DNA of 64,000 nucleotides. Source: Ichthyophis bannanicus (taxonomy: Eukaryota > Chordata > Amphibia > Gymnophiona > Ichthyophiidae). How positions within the stretch are numbered: position 1 is the first letter of the stretch; each line of letters opens with the position of its first letter. Of this stretch, positions 22,283 to 32,265 are shown piece by piece. A model generated the notes under the pieces. It was not told the DNA's origin. It saw only the letters and a program-made list of their open reading frames with translations, and did no database searches. The translations under genes and the position numbers were made by a program. The stretch is taken from contig CM066039.1 in the NCBI GenBank assembly GCA_033557465.1, forward strand, positions 398,183,440-398,247,439, in the 5' to 3' direction.

Positions 22283-23905
22283 TCAATCAATCTCCTGGTG
22301 GGCCCGTTTCTTCTTCCCCCGAATGCTTCTCTTGGTGCGCTGCTTGGCGTATTTTTCATCTGGGGTTTCCCGCAGCAGCAACCAGCAGAAATCAGCCATC
22401 ATAGTGGTGTTCCATCTTCCTTGGTACCTTCTCTCTGCGTCCTTGATGTCCTGGTGAAACCTTTCACCTTGTTCTTCACTGTACGCCCCCAAGTTTTCGG
22501 GAAAGTAGTTCACATGGGAGTGCAAGAAATGGACTTTCAGGCTCATGTTACAGCCTTGTTCTTTGAAGGCATTGAGCATCCTGGCAACAATATCCTTATA
22601 GTTCTCATCCCGCCTGTTCCCCAAGAATTTGAGAACAACATCCTTGAAGGAATCCCAGGCTTCTTTTTCCTTCTCAGACATCGTTTCAGCGAATGCTCCA
22701 TCTGAAATGAGTTTCCTTATATCAGGGCCAACAAACACTCCTTCCTTTAGCTTTGCTTCAGAAAGTCGGGGGAACTTTGAGCAAAGGTACCGAAAGCACT
22801 CACCATCTTTTGGAAGGGACTTGATGAATTGCTTAATGAGACCCAACTTAATGTGGAGAGGTGGTAATAGAATTTTATCACGAGGTACCAAGCTCTCATG
22901 AAGAACATTTTTCTCACCGGGTCTCAAATACTCCCGAATTGGCCAGTCTTTTTTCCCCCAGTGTAGGTCGCGGGCCCGGCTATCCCACAAGCAAAGGAAG
23001 CAGGGATATTTGGTGAAACCGGATTGCTGCCCTAATAGCATGGATAGAATTTTAAAGTCTCCACAAATCATCCACTTATGCTCATCATAACGAATCTTCT
23101 GAAGAATCAGGGCCAAATTCTCGTATTTTTCTTGGAGAATAACAGAGTGAGCAATAGGAACTGAAGCGAATGTATTGCCATTATGAAGAAGAACACCTTT
23201 TATGCTGTCTTTTGACGAATCAATGAACAGCCGCCATTCAGCAGGATCATACTTGAGTTTAAACTTTTCCATCACTCCGTATATATCGTTGCAAAATACC
23301 AAATCTTCCTCTTTGCTGAAATACTTCAAAAATTGTGTCTCGCGGTTGCGGTACCAATAAAAAGTTGTTCCTGGTGACAATAGATTTTTCTGTTTAAGCC
23401 GAGAACCTAGCAGTTGGGCAGCATCTTTTGGGAGTCCTAAATCCCGGACTAAATCATTCAATTCAGCTTGAGAGAAAAGTTCAGGTTTCGGATCTGGTTC
23501 AGTTTCAAACTCGGAAGTACTGGACTCATCGGGAAAAGCCATCTGATGAGTCTCATCATGATCAGAACCGTCCACACAAATATGATCCAAAGATTTTGGT
23601 GGTTCAGGCACAGGTACTTCGTTGCTATGAGGCATAGGCCTAATTGCTGAGGGAAGGTTGGGGTAACTTATTACGTTCTTATTTTTTAAGTTGTATCCCT
23701 TCACAATGCAAGAGCAAAAATAGCAGTCACTGCTGTGGTCTCTTTGTTCACGCCACATCATAGGTATTCCGAAACGAAATGTTTGTTTTTTACCTTTCAT
23801 CCATAAGCGTAGATCTTCCTCACATGTCTTGCACACTTTGTGAGGAGCCCACGGTTTGTCTTGATCGCCTAACTTCAAACCAAAATAGGCGAAATATACT
23901 TTTTT
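22283..23905 (-). pseudogene. Conserved orphan protein, putative transposase, main part
   Basis: About 535 codons remain in frame to the stop at 22283. Upstream codons in the same frame (to 24010) belong to the inserted L1 and are not part of the protein. Visible parts: WAPHKVCKTCEEDL and DCYFCSC (zinc-type cysteines); an acidic linker; RLFIDSSKDSIKGVLLHNGN; MICGDFKILSMLLGQQSG followed by PCFLCLWDSRARD; PPLHIKLGLIKQFIK; HFLHSHVNYFPENLGAYSEE then QGERFHQD; and a basic tail. Asp in IDSSK, Asp in CGDFK and Glu in SEEQGERFHQD are spaced like an RNase-H-fold DDE enzyme, which is inference. I know this family as a common uncharacterised protein in animal genomes. AATAAA lies just past the stop, at about 22210. 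Confidence 0.75.
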
Positions 23906-24879
23906 TTTTTTTAAACTTTTATTTTCATTTTGCAACAAACAAAAGAAACAACACACCAAAAGAGACAAAACAAGTATACAATAAGGAAAAGTAAACCCAG
24001 TACCCCCCACCCCGATGCTTCTTCTCTACCCGATTATATCAGCATGTGAGCGCTTCCAATTAACAGTGATTATACATCAAACGATCAAAAGAGTATCTAC
24101 AATACAGCATGATCATGGGACAAAGATATATACAAAGTTAGACAGTCAAATGAGAGCATTTAGCAAAATGTACATAGTCATTGAGCAGCTTCCGTTGAGA
24201 CCAATGAGAAGGAGTCTGAACGGAGAAAGCGAACAGACGAGGTATTTGTTCATATTTACTGTGAAGACAGGCATGATTCCACCATTCATTGGGGCTCAAA
24301 TGGGAGCTAAGTTTCCAGTATTACTTAATTAGGGAAATAGCAATGCTAAGCATAAAGTTCGAAAGGAGATAAGCCATTTTTGGGAGAGAGGGGATCCCCG
24401 CAACTGGGCGAAGTCCCACTATCCTCCAAGAAAGGGGCTCCTGAGAGTGCGAGATAGACTAAATACGACCCCAGACCCGACGCCAGTAATACTGTAGTGC
24501 GGGATATTCATGCATAACATGAGGCAATGAACCAATGGCCGCAGGACGTGTCCAGCAACCATTGCCCTGAGTAGTGTTCCATTTGTCTAATCTGTGAGAA
24601 GTGTAAAAACACCGGTGGGCTAGAAAGGAGAGGGTCTGAATGAGTAAGGCGGATCGGGAACCCGTGTCCCTCTACTCCTGATAAGGCTCTATTGCTCCGA
24701 GATCAAAGTCACATGCAATTCTCTCTCCCATACTTTCTGCGCTATAGGGGTATCTCTAGGTATAGCATTACAGAAGGTTTAGTAAAATTGGATGCTACAC
24801 CCGGTGAATTACCGAGAGGTCGGAAAGTCTCCAATCAACCTTATATAGAGAATGCCGATGGCGGGAGTACTCTAGTGGA

Positions 24880-25562
24880 TCAAAGGCGATGCTGAAGTTG
24901 CACTGACCAGAGTCGGGAGTCTAAAGATTGCATAAGAGTATTAAAGGCACCTAAAGTGTCTAAAAGCATTGGTGGATAGTGGGAGTCTGATGGGAGAGTC
25001 ATACCAGGGAGTAAGGTAAGAGGAATCGGTTCGCAAAGGCCCGCTTCTGTATCTAGCCACACAGGTCTACTCGGTACTGGCTCTTCCAACCAACGAGCAC
25101 CTTGTTTGAGAAGAAAAGATTGAGGGAACACTTGAGTAAAATCGCCACCAAGTATTAATGGAGCATTGGCAGAGGCCGAGGCCAACTGCGCAATACTTGC
25201 ATAGTAAGCAGGGTTGTCCACATGCGGGGCATAATGCAAATACACGTGAATTCACTATCTCCAACCTCAAGATGTACACGGGCCCATCTACCCTTCTTGT
25301 CAGCGCTAATATCAGGTACAGTAGCGTGCTAAGACTTCTTAACCAAAGTGGCTATCCCGTACCATTTGAAAACGGTGGGAGAATAGGCAGCTACCATGTG
25401 AGGCTTAGCATTGAGTTTCAGTGTTTCAGCAGAGTTTAAATGCGTTTCCTGAAGAAACACTAAATCAACATGCTCATGGCTAAGATAGCTAAGGATTTTC
25501 TTTCCTTTGAGTGGACCATTAATGCCTTTAACGGTGAATGATAAGATTTTACATAAGGCCAT
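24880..25562 (-). pseudogene. L1 ORF2 remnant: EN joined to C-terminal part
   Basis: Begins MALCKILSFTVKGINGPLKG at 25562 and has the EN block VFLQETHLNSAETLKL. The frame stops after TLVKKS at 25329 and is read on in other frames through EFTCI and a NPAYYASIAQLA segment to LGGDFTQVF. It passes without a gap into SFLLKQGARWLEEPVPSRPV. In the intact L1 at 61406 the equivalent of the latter (ALLLKQGALWLCADEPVSC) lies beyond the RT, so roughly 2 kb including the RT is absent. Not functional. Confidence 0.75.
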
Positions 25563-25990
25563 ACAGAAAAGTTAAAAATTCTGAGCATGATAGCACACAT
25601 AATTTCACTGTGTCCCTCAAACTGACTGTATCTGGCTGTACACATGACATAGGAAAAATAAACTAATATAATACAATGAAGCGCCCCACATTAACAAAGA
25701 AAACCGCAGTACGGTAGAGGAGAAGCAAAACCCCAAAATTACTGGCGACCATGTGTCTGCGGGGAGAAACCCCAGAGAAGGCCAAAATTGAAAAAACACA
25801 TAACCTGTAGGACTGTGCGTGCTCCGAATCCGACCGAGGCACACATCATGAAGGGATAGGAGACCAAAAAACAAAAGTCATATAGAGAAAGAAAGAAAGT
25901 CCAGGCTATTTCTGTGCTTGGCTATGACCGCCGCATCGGGCCCTTCAAAATGGCGGATAGAGCCGGCAAATAAGAGTCCAAACTTTGGGA

Positions 25991-26839
25991 TTAGCGCATC
26001 TGCTCTGCTTCTTTGGAGTCTAAAAATGTTGATAGTAGATCAGGATCTTCGAACGTCCTGGTTTGGTTATGGAGAGTCACTCGGAGCTTCGCTGGATACA
26101 ACAGGCCAAAGCGAGCCTGTAGCTGTTGAAGTCGAGGGCGAAAAGCAAGGAGTTTCTTCCGACGGTCAATGGTAGGCTTTGCCAAATCAGGAAAGAAGGA
26201 GACCTTACGACCTTCAAATTCCAAATGATGATTCGCTCGGGCAGCATGTAAAATTTGTTCCACTTGTTGATATCGTAGCAAGCTAAAGACAATAGGCCGG
26301 GGGGTCGTGCGGTTGAGCGCCATGTGAGCAGGAACACGGTGTGCACGATCGATTTCCAGTTCTTTATGAAAGGTGATCTTCAGCAAGGAGGGAAGAGTTT
26401 TGAGCAAGAATTCTCTTATATCTCCTGCTTCCACCCCCTCCGGCACTCCGAGGAGCCTCACATTGTTGCGACGGGCTCGATTATTGCTATCTTCTAACTC
26501 CTTTTGAAGATTCTGTATCTGACGCTCAGCCTCGTCCAGTTTGCCCAAGCGCACCTCGTGCGAGTCGAGGACCCCCGCCATGTTGTCCTGCCGTAATGAA
26601 AGACTTTCAAGTCGGTCTTGGAGCACTCCAAAGTCTTCTCGCATGGCTCGAAGCGCTTCTCCATTGGACTGCACCAATTCCTTCACGCCGCGTATTTCTT
26701 CCAAAATCTCCAGGTGCATCTCGGGGTTTTCACGAAATGGAACCATCTTCTGTGGGGAGGACACCTCTGTTTTGGAGCGTTTTCCGTGAGAAGAAGAAGG
26801 AGACCCGAAGTCCAAGCGCGCTGGTTTATGGGCCGCCAT
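25991..26839 (-). CDS. L1 ORF1 protein, copy 2
   Basis: Intact 282-codon frame from the ATG at 26839, the same length as the other two copies. N-terminal MAAHKPARLDFGSPSSSHGK, a coiled coil (LQDRLESLSLRQ, RQIQNLQKELEDSNN), the RRM-like start NNVRLLGVPEG and the C-terminal LYPAKLRVTLHNQTRTFED are all present. By hand count it differs from copy 3 at 11 of 282 residues. Preservation of the frame in an RT-less element suggests either recent insertion or selection on ORF1 for mobility. Confidence 0.85.
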   Translation of the reverse strand: MAAHKPARLDFGSPSSSHGKRSKTEVSSPQKMVPFRENPEMHLEILEEIRGVKELVQSNGEALRAMREDFGVLQDRLESLSLRQDNMAGVLDSHEVRLGKLDEAERQIQNLQKELEDSNNRARRNNVRLLGVPEGVEAGDIREFLLKTLPSLLKITFHKELEIDRAHRVPAHMALNRTTPRPIVFSLLRYQQVEQILHAARANHHLEFEGRKVSFFPDLAKPTIDRRKKLLAFRPRLQQLQARFGLLYPAKLRVTLHNQTRTFEDPDLLSTFLDSKEAEQMR

Positions 26840-26973
26840 TCCCCCCGAGGTGCCCCGGTCAGCTCGGAGCGAAATAGTAAATTTGTGTAGGTATTAAGTC
26901 AGGATTCTAAGTAGGCCTCTCGGGAGCTTCAACGCAAAGCGTCCTACCCGCTGGACATCAGGCTCCGCCCCCT

Positions 26974-27076
26974 GAAATATACTTTTTTAATAAATGCAGA
27001 AATGTTCCTCTGCCGCTTTTTCATGGTATATTCCCCACAAATAAAACAAAAACTGTCCGGAGAGTTGACGCAACCT
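26974..27076 (-). pseudogene. Orphan transposase, N-terminal piece
   Basis: Minus-strand codons read CVNSPDSFCFICGEYTMKKR, then AFIKKVYF, and continue across the HAL1-like insertion into VYFAYFGLKLGDQDKPW at 23905. The C-x2-C (CFIC) completes a zinc-binding set with VCKTC. Just upstream an in-frame TGA follows a CCAG that could be a splice acceptor, so a further 5' exon or a start lost by mutation is possible. No convincing first ATG precedes the zinc motif. Confidence 0.6.
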
Positions 27077-27600
27077 CTGGATCAGTGAGCCATCACAAAT
27101 ACACAGCACTGCAAACTACAACTGTAGTGAACCACTTCGGAATAAAGCTGGATTATGACTGAGCAAACAAAAGGTAATAATGAACTTGCAAGAAACTGAA
27201 ATTTGACAGGAACGTTCATGTCGCAACCACCGTGTTTGAGCGAGCGAACGAGGCGTGTCGAACACGAAAGAACATGCGCCAGCGCGAGTACTGGATATAG
27301 TCCCCCGCCTCCCAATTGTCCTGTTAATGTATAAAATGAATACAAAACACCCTAAAATATCATGAGGGAGTGTTTCTAGTTAGTTAACCATTACAACCTC
27401 TATTTTGGACCAAGAAAATAAACTGCAGTCGGCTAAAAAGAAATTATGTGAACATTCCTTATATGGGTAAGAAATCTAATTTTGCAAGAAAACGTGACGT
27501 GATGGAACATTTTGGCTATTTTTCCTGGATTCAGCACCCCAAAATCTATAGGAATCAGTTGCAAAACTGGAGGCAGTTTTTTGGTAGTGTACCTGTGTTA

Positions 27601-28322
27601 TTATTACTGTGCTGTAACTTTTGTTAGCTTCCTTGATTTCTTTGAGTATTTCATCATCCATTTGTTCATTCTGGCCAGACGGTTGATAGTATACCCCTAC
27701 TGCCATCATTTCCCCTTTTTACATGGAATTTCAATCGATAGAGATTCTACAACAAATTTTGTTTCCTGCAAAACTTTAATCCTTTCTGACTCAATGCCCT
27801 CTCTAACAATGCACAACCCCTCCACCAATTTGATCAGCTCTATCATTACGATATAGTTTGTACCCAGGTATCACTGGTTGTCCTCCTTCCACCATGTCTC
27901 TGAGATTCGACTCATATCTAACCTCTCATTTAGTGCTATATATTCTAACTCTCCCATCTTATTTCTTAGACTTCTAGCATTTGCATACAAGCATTTTAGA
28001 GACTGTATTTTATTAATATTAATATGGCTATTGGTAGGCATAGGTAATTTGGAATCTTTAAGCTCAAGAGCATTTGGGCTACTTTACTCTTTTTTGGAAC
28101 CTCTCTGCTTTTGGTAGTATCCTTCAACGATACATTCTTCTGAACCATGCGACTGTTGGCTTTCCCCTATTATCTAGTTTAAAAGCTGCTCTATCTCCTT
28201 TTTAAAGGTTAATGCCAGCAGCCTGGTTTCATCCCGGTTAAGGAGAAGCTCATCCCTTCGGAAGAACCCCTCCTTTCCCCAGAATGTTCCCAGTTCCTAA
28301 CAAATCCAAAACCCTCAGCTTT
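27601..28322 (-). pseudogene. CR1 ORF2 endonuclease start
   Basis: Minus-strand translation of 27690-27601 gives VGVYYQPSGQNEQMDDEILK, then KEIKEANKSYSTVI, a standard CR1 EN segment that continues in 21675-21617 after the transposon. Further upstream (27700-28300) the EN N-terminal part and the ORF1/ORF2 junction are too decayed to give long frames. Confidence 0.7.
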
Positions 28323-29060
28323 TCACCATTGTCTCATCCACGCATTGAGACTCTGGAGCTCTGCCTGCCTTTTGGGTCCTGCACGTGGAACGGGAAGCAT
28401 TTCGGAGAATGTTACCCTGGAAGTTCTGGATTTCACCTTCCTACCTAAAAGCCTAAATTTAGCCTCCAGAACCTCCCTACCACATTTTCCTATGTCATTG
28501 GTGCCAACATGTACCAAAACAGCAGATTCCTCACCAGCACTATCTAAAGCCTTGTCCAGGTGGCGCATGAGGTCCACTACCTTCGCACCAGGCAGGCATG
28601 TAACCAGATAATCCTCACATCTACCAGCAACCCAGCTATTATCATGCCTAATGATCGCATCGCCAACTATAACAGTTGTCCTAACCATTCCCTCATGGGC
28701 ACATGGCCCTGGAGAAACCTCCTCGGCGTGAGAGGGTTTTACATATCCTGGTGGACAGGTCCTAGTTAAAGGTTCAATTCCTGCCAGACCAAGGTGATGC
28801 TCTCTGTCATGTGACCTCTCTCCTCCATAGCAACTGAGAGGCTGCCACATTGGAGGTGGGACTTCACTACTACATCCCTGTAGGTATTGTCTATGTACCT
28901 CTCTGTCTTCCTTATGTCCTCCAAGTCTGCTACTCTAGCCTCCAGAGATTGGACTTGTTCCCTAAAGGCAAAGAACTCCTTGCACCTAGTGCACCCATAA
29001 GACACCTCACCAACTGGGGAAAATTGTGCATGTGGCACTCAGTGCAAAAGACTGGATAAC
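28323..29060 (-). pseudogene. CR1 ORF1 with SGNH-esterase-like domain
   Basis: The first piece (29038-28766) has CTRCKEFFAFREQVQSLEARV, a zinc-type CxxC followed by a short coiled coil, as in CR1 ORF1. The second piece (28850-28323) carries the esterase blocks VGDAIIRHDNSW, CLPGAKVVDLMRHLD and VHVGTNDIGKCG. In active family members the first block reads GDS; here the serine position is Ala, so the catalytic nucleophile is lost. A frameshift near 28770 separates the two pieces. In CR1 this protein binds element RNA; the esterase role is not well understood. Confidence 0.75.
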
Positions 29061-30105
29061 CCCCATCTCACTGCTGGACTGTTGTCTGCATCTTAGTTTT
29101 AAGATTTTGTTTAGTTATTTAAGTTGTTTACTTAAAGTTGCTAGGGATATTTGTACAAAGACAACTATACCAATTTGTTTTAGGGGACTTTGTTCACCTC
29201 AAGATTAATTAACCAGGGCCTTAATCTATTCCTGGTGATGTTAACCAGCTGAACCTGAAAGTGACTTTGACCACCCTTCCCCTCTTTAATAGGTTTAAGA
29301 GCCTATAAAGCTAAGATCATGCCTGGGGCGGGTGGGAGTCGAGATGTTGGGAGGGAACTAATACCTAGTAAAGGCTGGCTTGCTACACAGGTCCCAGACC
29401 TGTGCTTCTAAGGTAATCTGTTAACAGTTTCCTGGGTTTCACACAGACCTTGGTTTGATAGATGGAGCCTTTCAAATTGTTCCTTTGACCTTTCACTTGG
29501 CTTTAATACCTATTTAAAACAAATTCCCAGATCTCTTGCCTCCTAAGTGGAAGGCCTCTTTGTAAAGGTATCTACAAACAATGTATTTCTTTCAACTCAA
29601 AGAAATATTACCCTGTTTTTCCTTTTATGCTTAGCTATACTTCTGATTTGATTTAAATTTAAAGCTCTTTGTTGATACTAGGCCTTGACTGAGTTTTAAA
29701 TTTAAACTAAGAGCTCTCTGCTGGTTTTAAAAGTAAACTTAAAGCTGTCTGCTGGATTTTAAATTTAAATTAAAAGCTATCTGTTGACACTAGGCCCTGA
29801 CTGAGTTAACTGAATTCAGATTTTTCAGTTTTAACCCAAAGAAATCCTTTTTTCCCCAAGATTTAGATTATTTCCCAGAAGTAAATGCTTACAAGTGCCG
29901 ATTTCTTTCTAGCAGAAGCAGTCCCTTTTGGTAGTCCTCCAAGACTGAAAGGATTTAGCTCAAAGCTTTTCAAGAGTAGATGAAAGTGAATTAGTTATTT
30001 CCCTGTCTCTCAGAGGGCTTACAAGTGACTCACCCAGATGACAAGGAGGCAGTGGCATTTGAACTCTGGTTTCCCTAGTTCTGACCCCTCTGCTTGTTAG
30101 CAAAA
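29061..30105. other. Unassigned DNA
   Basis: May include the CR1 5' UTR up to about 29210. Between 29640 and 29800 a ~50-bp word pair (AAAGCTCTTTGTTGATACTAGGCC, AAATTTAAA) recurs three times in degenerate form. No gene seen. Confidence 0.4.
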
Positions 30106-31218
30106 GGAACTGCGAGTGCAACCTCAGTATTAGTAGGCTTGGAAGGAACTGCGAGTGCAACCTCAGTATTAGTAGGCTTGGAAGTAACTGCGAGTGCAAC
30201 CTCAATAGTAGTAGGCTTGGAAGGAACTGCGAGTGCAACCTCAGTATTAGTAGGCTTGGAAGGAACTGCGAGTGCAACCTCAATAGTAGTAGGCTTGGAA
30301 GGAACTGCGAGTGCAACCTCAATAGTAGTAGGCTTGGAAGGAACTGCGAGTGCAACCTCAGTATTAGGCTTGGAAGGAACTGCGAGTGCAACCTCAGTAT
30401 TAGTAGGCTTGGAAGGAACTGCGAGTGTAACCTCAATAGTAGTAGGCTTGGAAGGAACTGCGAGTGCAACCTCAATAGTAGTAGGCTTGGAAGGAACTGC
30501 GAGTGCAACCTCAGTATTAGGCTTGGAAGGAACTGCGAGTGCAACCTCAGTATTAGTAGGCTTGGAAGGAACTGCGAGTGTAACCTCAATAGTAGTAGGC
30601 TTGTAAGGAACTGCGAGTGCAACCTCAGTATTAGTAGGCTTGGAAGGAACTGCGAGTGCAACCTCAGTATTAGTAGGCTTGGAAGGAACTGTGAGTGCAA
30701 CCTCAGTATTAGGCTTGGAAGGAACTGCGAGTGCAACCTCAGTATTAGGCTTGGAAGGAACTGCGAGTGCAACCTCAGTATTAGTAGGCTTGGAAGGAAC
30801 TGCGAGTGCAACCTCAGTATTAGGCTTGGAAGGAACTGCGAGTGCAACCTCAATAGTAGTAGGCTTGGAAGGAACTGCGAGTGCAACCTTAGTATTAGTA
30901 GGCTTGGAAGGAACTGCGAGTGCAACCTCAGTATTAGGCTTGGAAGGAACTGCGAGTGAAACCTCAATAGTAGTAGGCTTGGAAGGAACTGCGAGTGCAA
31001 CCTCAATAGTAGTAGGCTTGGAAGGAACTGCGAGTGCAACCTCAGTATTAGTAGGCTTGGAAGGAACTGCAAGTGCAACCTCAATAGTAGTAGGCTTGGA
31101 AGGAACTGCGAGTGCAACCTCAATAGTAGTAGGCTTGGAAGGAACTGCGAGTGCAACCTCAGTATTAGTAGACTTGGAAGGAACTGCGAGTGCAACCTCA
31201 ATAGTAGTAGGCTTGGAA
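30106..31218 (+). repeat. 39/36-bp minisatellite, 29 units
   Basis: Unit GGAACTGCGAGTGCAACC then TCAGTATTAGTAGGCTTGGAA (39 bp). By hand I count 29 units, six of them 36 bp because one GTA is missing. Three unit types alternate (CAGTATTAGTAGG, CAATAGTAGTAGG, CAGTATTAGG). Units 7-9 and 11-13 repeat the same trio, with the same GTAACC variant in the third unit, showing higher-order duplication. Because unit lengths are multiples of three, long frames exist on both strands. Most single-base changes alter amino acids in the minus-strand frame that begins with ATG at 31229, which argues against a coding role. Confidence 0.9.
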
Positions 31219-31889
31219 CTGGACATCATCTCATAGGTATGTGTAGTATTTCAGAGTGAAATTAAGGATTCCCTTGAAAGAAAATACAGATGCAAAGTTA
31301 TAGCCAGATTTTACTGGAGCAGATCATGATGCACCCCCTTCCTCCACCCCCAGTGATTATTACTTGCAAGAACTTCTAAGCGAGGATTGTACAGAGTGTC
31401 AGAGAGGCTTACCACACATACCAATGCATGCTTTTTTGGAATTAATTTCATTGGTCAAGCAGATTAAAGGATTTGGCAATGCAATGTATTGATGTCAAAT
31501 GTGTATATGATGATGTATTCTTGACAAAAGTGTGCAGCTGTTTAGAATTCCCAATGATCCACATATTATCAAATTCAAGAAAGCTACTGACACCCACAGC
31601 TCACTTTCACTACAATCTGAAAGTCTTTCTTTTTACCATATAAAGGCATTCAATAGGCAGACAGCCTGGATCACATTTAACCATTTAAACAGCTGCTTTC
31701 CATCATCCATTTCCTCAGCCATTAAATTATTAGCAGATAAGAGTTCTGATAGGGAGAAATGTGTAGGAGTGGGCTTCCATGTTTGGCACTAATGTGAATG
31801 TACTTCTGTAAATTGATCACTGAAAGACAGCAGCATGTGACAGTGTGTTACAGCAAGTTTGAGAATAAATGTAGCACTTCTTTAGTATT
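31219..31889. other. Unassigned DNA
   Basis: No element recognised. One short plus-strand frame (31532-31792) has no recognisable domain. Confidence 0.4.
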
Positions 31890-32265
31890 CCTTAATCCAG
31901 CCCCTCCTCTCCTGACATACAGAGGAGGGGGGGGGGTGAAGTTGAAGGAGACAGATCAGGGCACAGAAGAGCTATGCAATTTCCTAATCCAGCCCCTCCT
32001 CTCCTGACATCCGGAGAATAAGAGGGGAGGGAGTGAAGTTGGAGCACACAGATCAGGGCACAGAAGAGCTATGCAATTTCCTAATTCAGCTCTTCCTCTC
32101 CTGACATACGGAGAATAGGACAGGAGGAGTAGAAGTTGAAGGAGACAGATCACGACAGAGAACAGCTATGCAACTTCCTAATCCAGCTCCTCCTCTCCTG
32201 GTATATGGAGGATAAGAGGGGAGGGGGTGAAGTTGAAGCAGATAGATCAGAGCACAGAAGAGGTA
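31890..32265 (+). repeat. ~95-bp tandem array, left part
   Basis: Four units beginning CCTAATCCAGCCCCTCCTCTCC and ending AGATCAGGGCACAGAAGAG. The period is about 90-100 bp with small indels. A CR1 insertion at 32266 separates it from further units at 34472. Confidence 0.8.

Larger units (their letters stand above)
23906..26973 (-). mobile_element. RT-less L1-derived (HAL1-like) element, copy 2
   Basis: Read on the minus strand it starts GGGGGCGGAGCCTGATGTCC at 26973 and ends in poly-A at 23906. GAAATATACTTTTTT occurs at 23891-23905 and 26974-26988, a 15-bp target duplication inside the orphan transposase gene. It holds an intact ORF1 (25991-26839), part of the endonuclease, and then jumps from EN codons (GGDFTQVF) straight to the post-RT C-terminal part (SFLLKQGARWLEE). 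The same junction is present in copy 3. Confidence 0.9.
21679..27597 (-). mobile_element. Unclassified TTA-flanked DNA transposon with orphan protein
   Basis: The left end CACAGGTACACTA and right end TAGTGTACCTGTG are inverted, and the similarity extends for about 150 bp (GCTGAATCC and TCCATCACGT occur in both). TTA flanks both sides (21676-21678, 27598-27600) inside codons of the host CR1. Without the HAL1-like insertion the length is about 2.84 kb. It carries one long minus-strand gene. A 3-bp TTA duplication is typical of PIF/Harbinger, but the protein does not look like a Harbinger transposase to me, so I leave the superfamily open. Confidence 0.75.
16650..29060 (-). mobile_element. Near full-length CR1 LINE, minus strand, twice interrupted
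   Basis: The 3' end is at 16650 (tail with TAAGAACATAAGATATGCC on the plus strand). ORF2 runs leftwards from about 28250 to 16805 and the ORF1 esterase region lies at 28323-29060. Removing the hAT (19126-21608, 8-bp duplication) and the TTA-flanked transposon (21679-27597) joins the coding blocks without a gap. KSYSTVI before 27601 continues as MGDFNYPGIDWISVTAGN in 21675-21617, then as FLEQLVHEPTREE before 19118. About 4.1 kb of CR1 remains. The 5' limit beyond 29060 is not certain. Confidence 0.9.

Noticed and set aside
23800..24010. Upstream extension of the orphan transposase frame (to the codon at 24010)
   Set aside because: Those codons are the 3' tail of the inserted HAL1-like element; the true N-terminal part lies at 26974-27076.
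21679..27597. Firm assignment to PIF/Harbinger from the TTA duplication
   Set aside because: The protein lacks features I could match to a Harbinger transposase and no Myb-like partner is seen. A 3-bp duplication alone is not decisive, since the host sequence around it is TTA-repetitive.
30106..31218. CRISPR-like array
   Set aside because: Units are contiguous with no unique spacers, and the context is eukaryotic.
29960..31236. Long frames on both strands across the minisatellite as a repetitive structural protein
   Set aside because: Openness follows from units being multiples of three. Changes among units are mostly non-synonymous and two competing frames are equally open.
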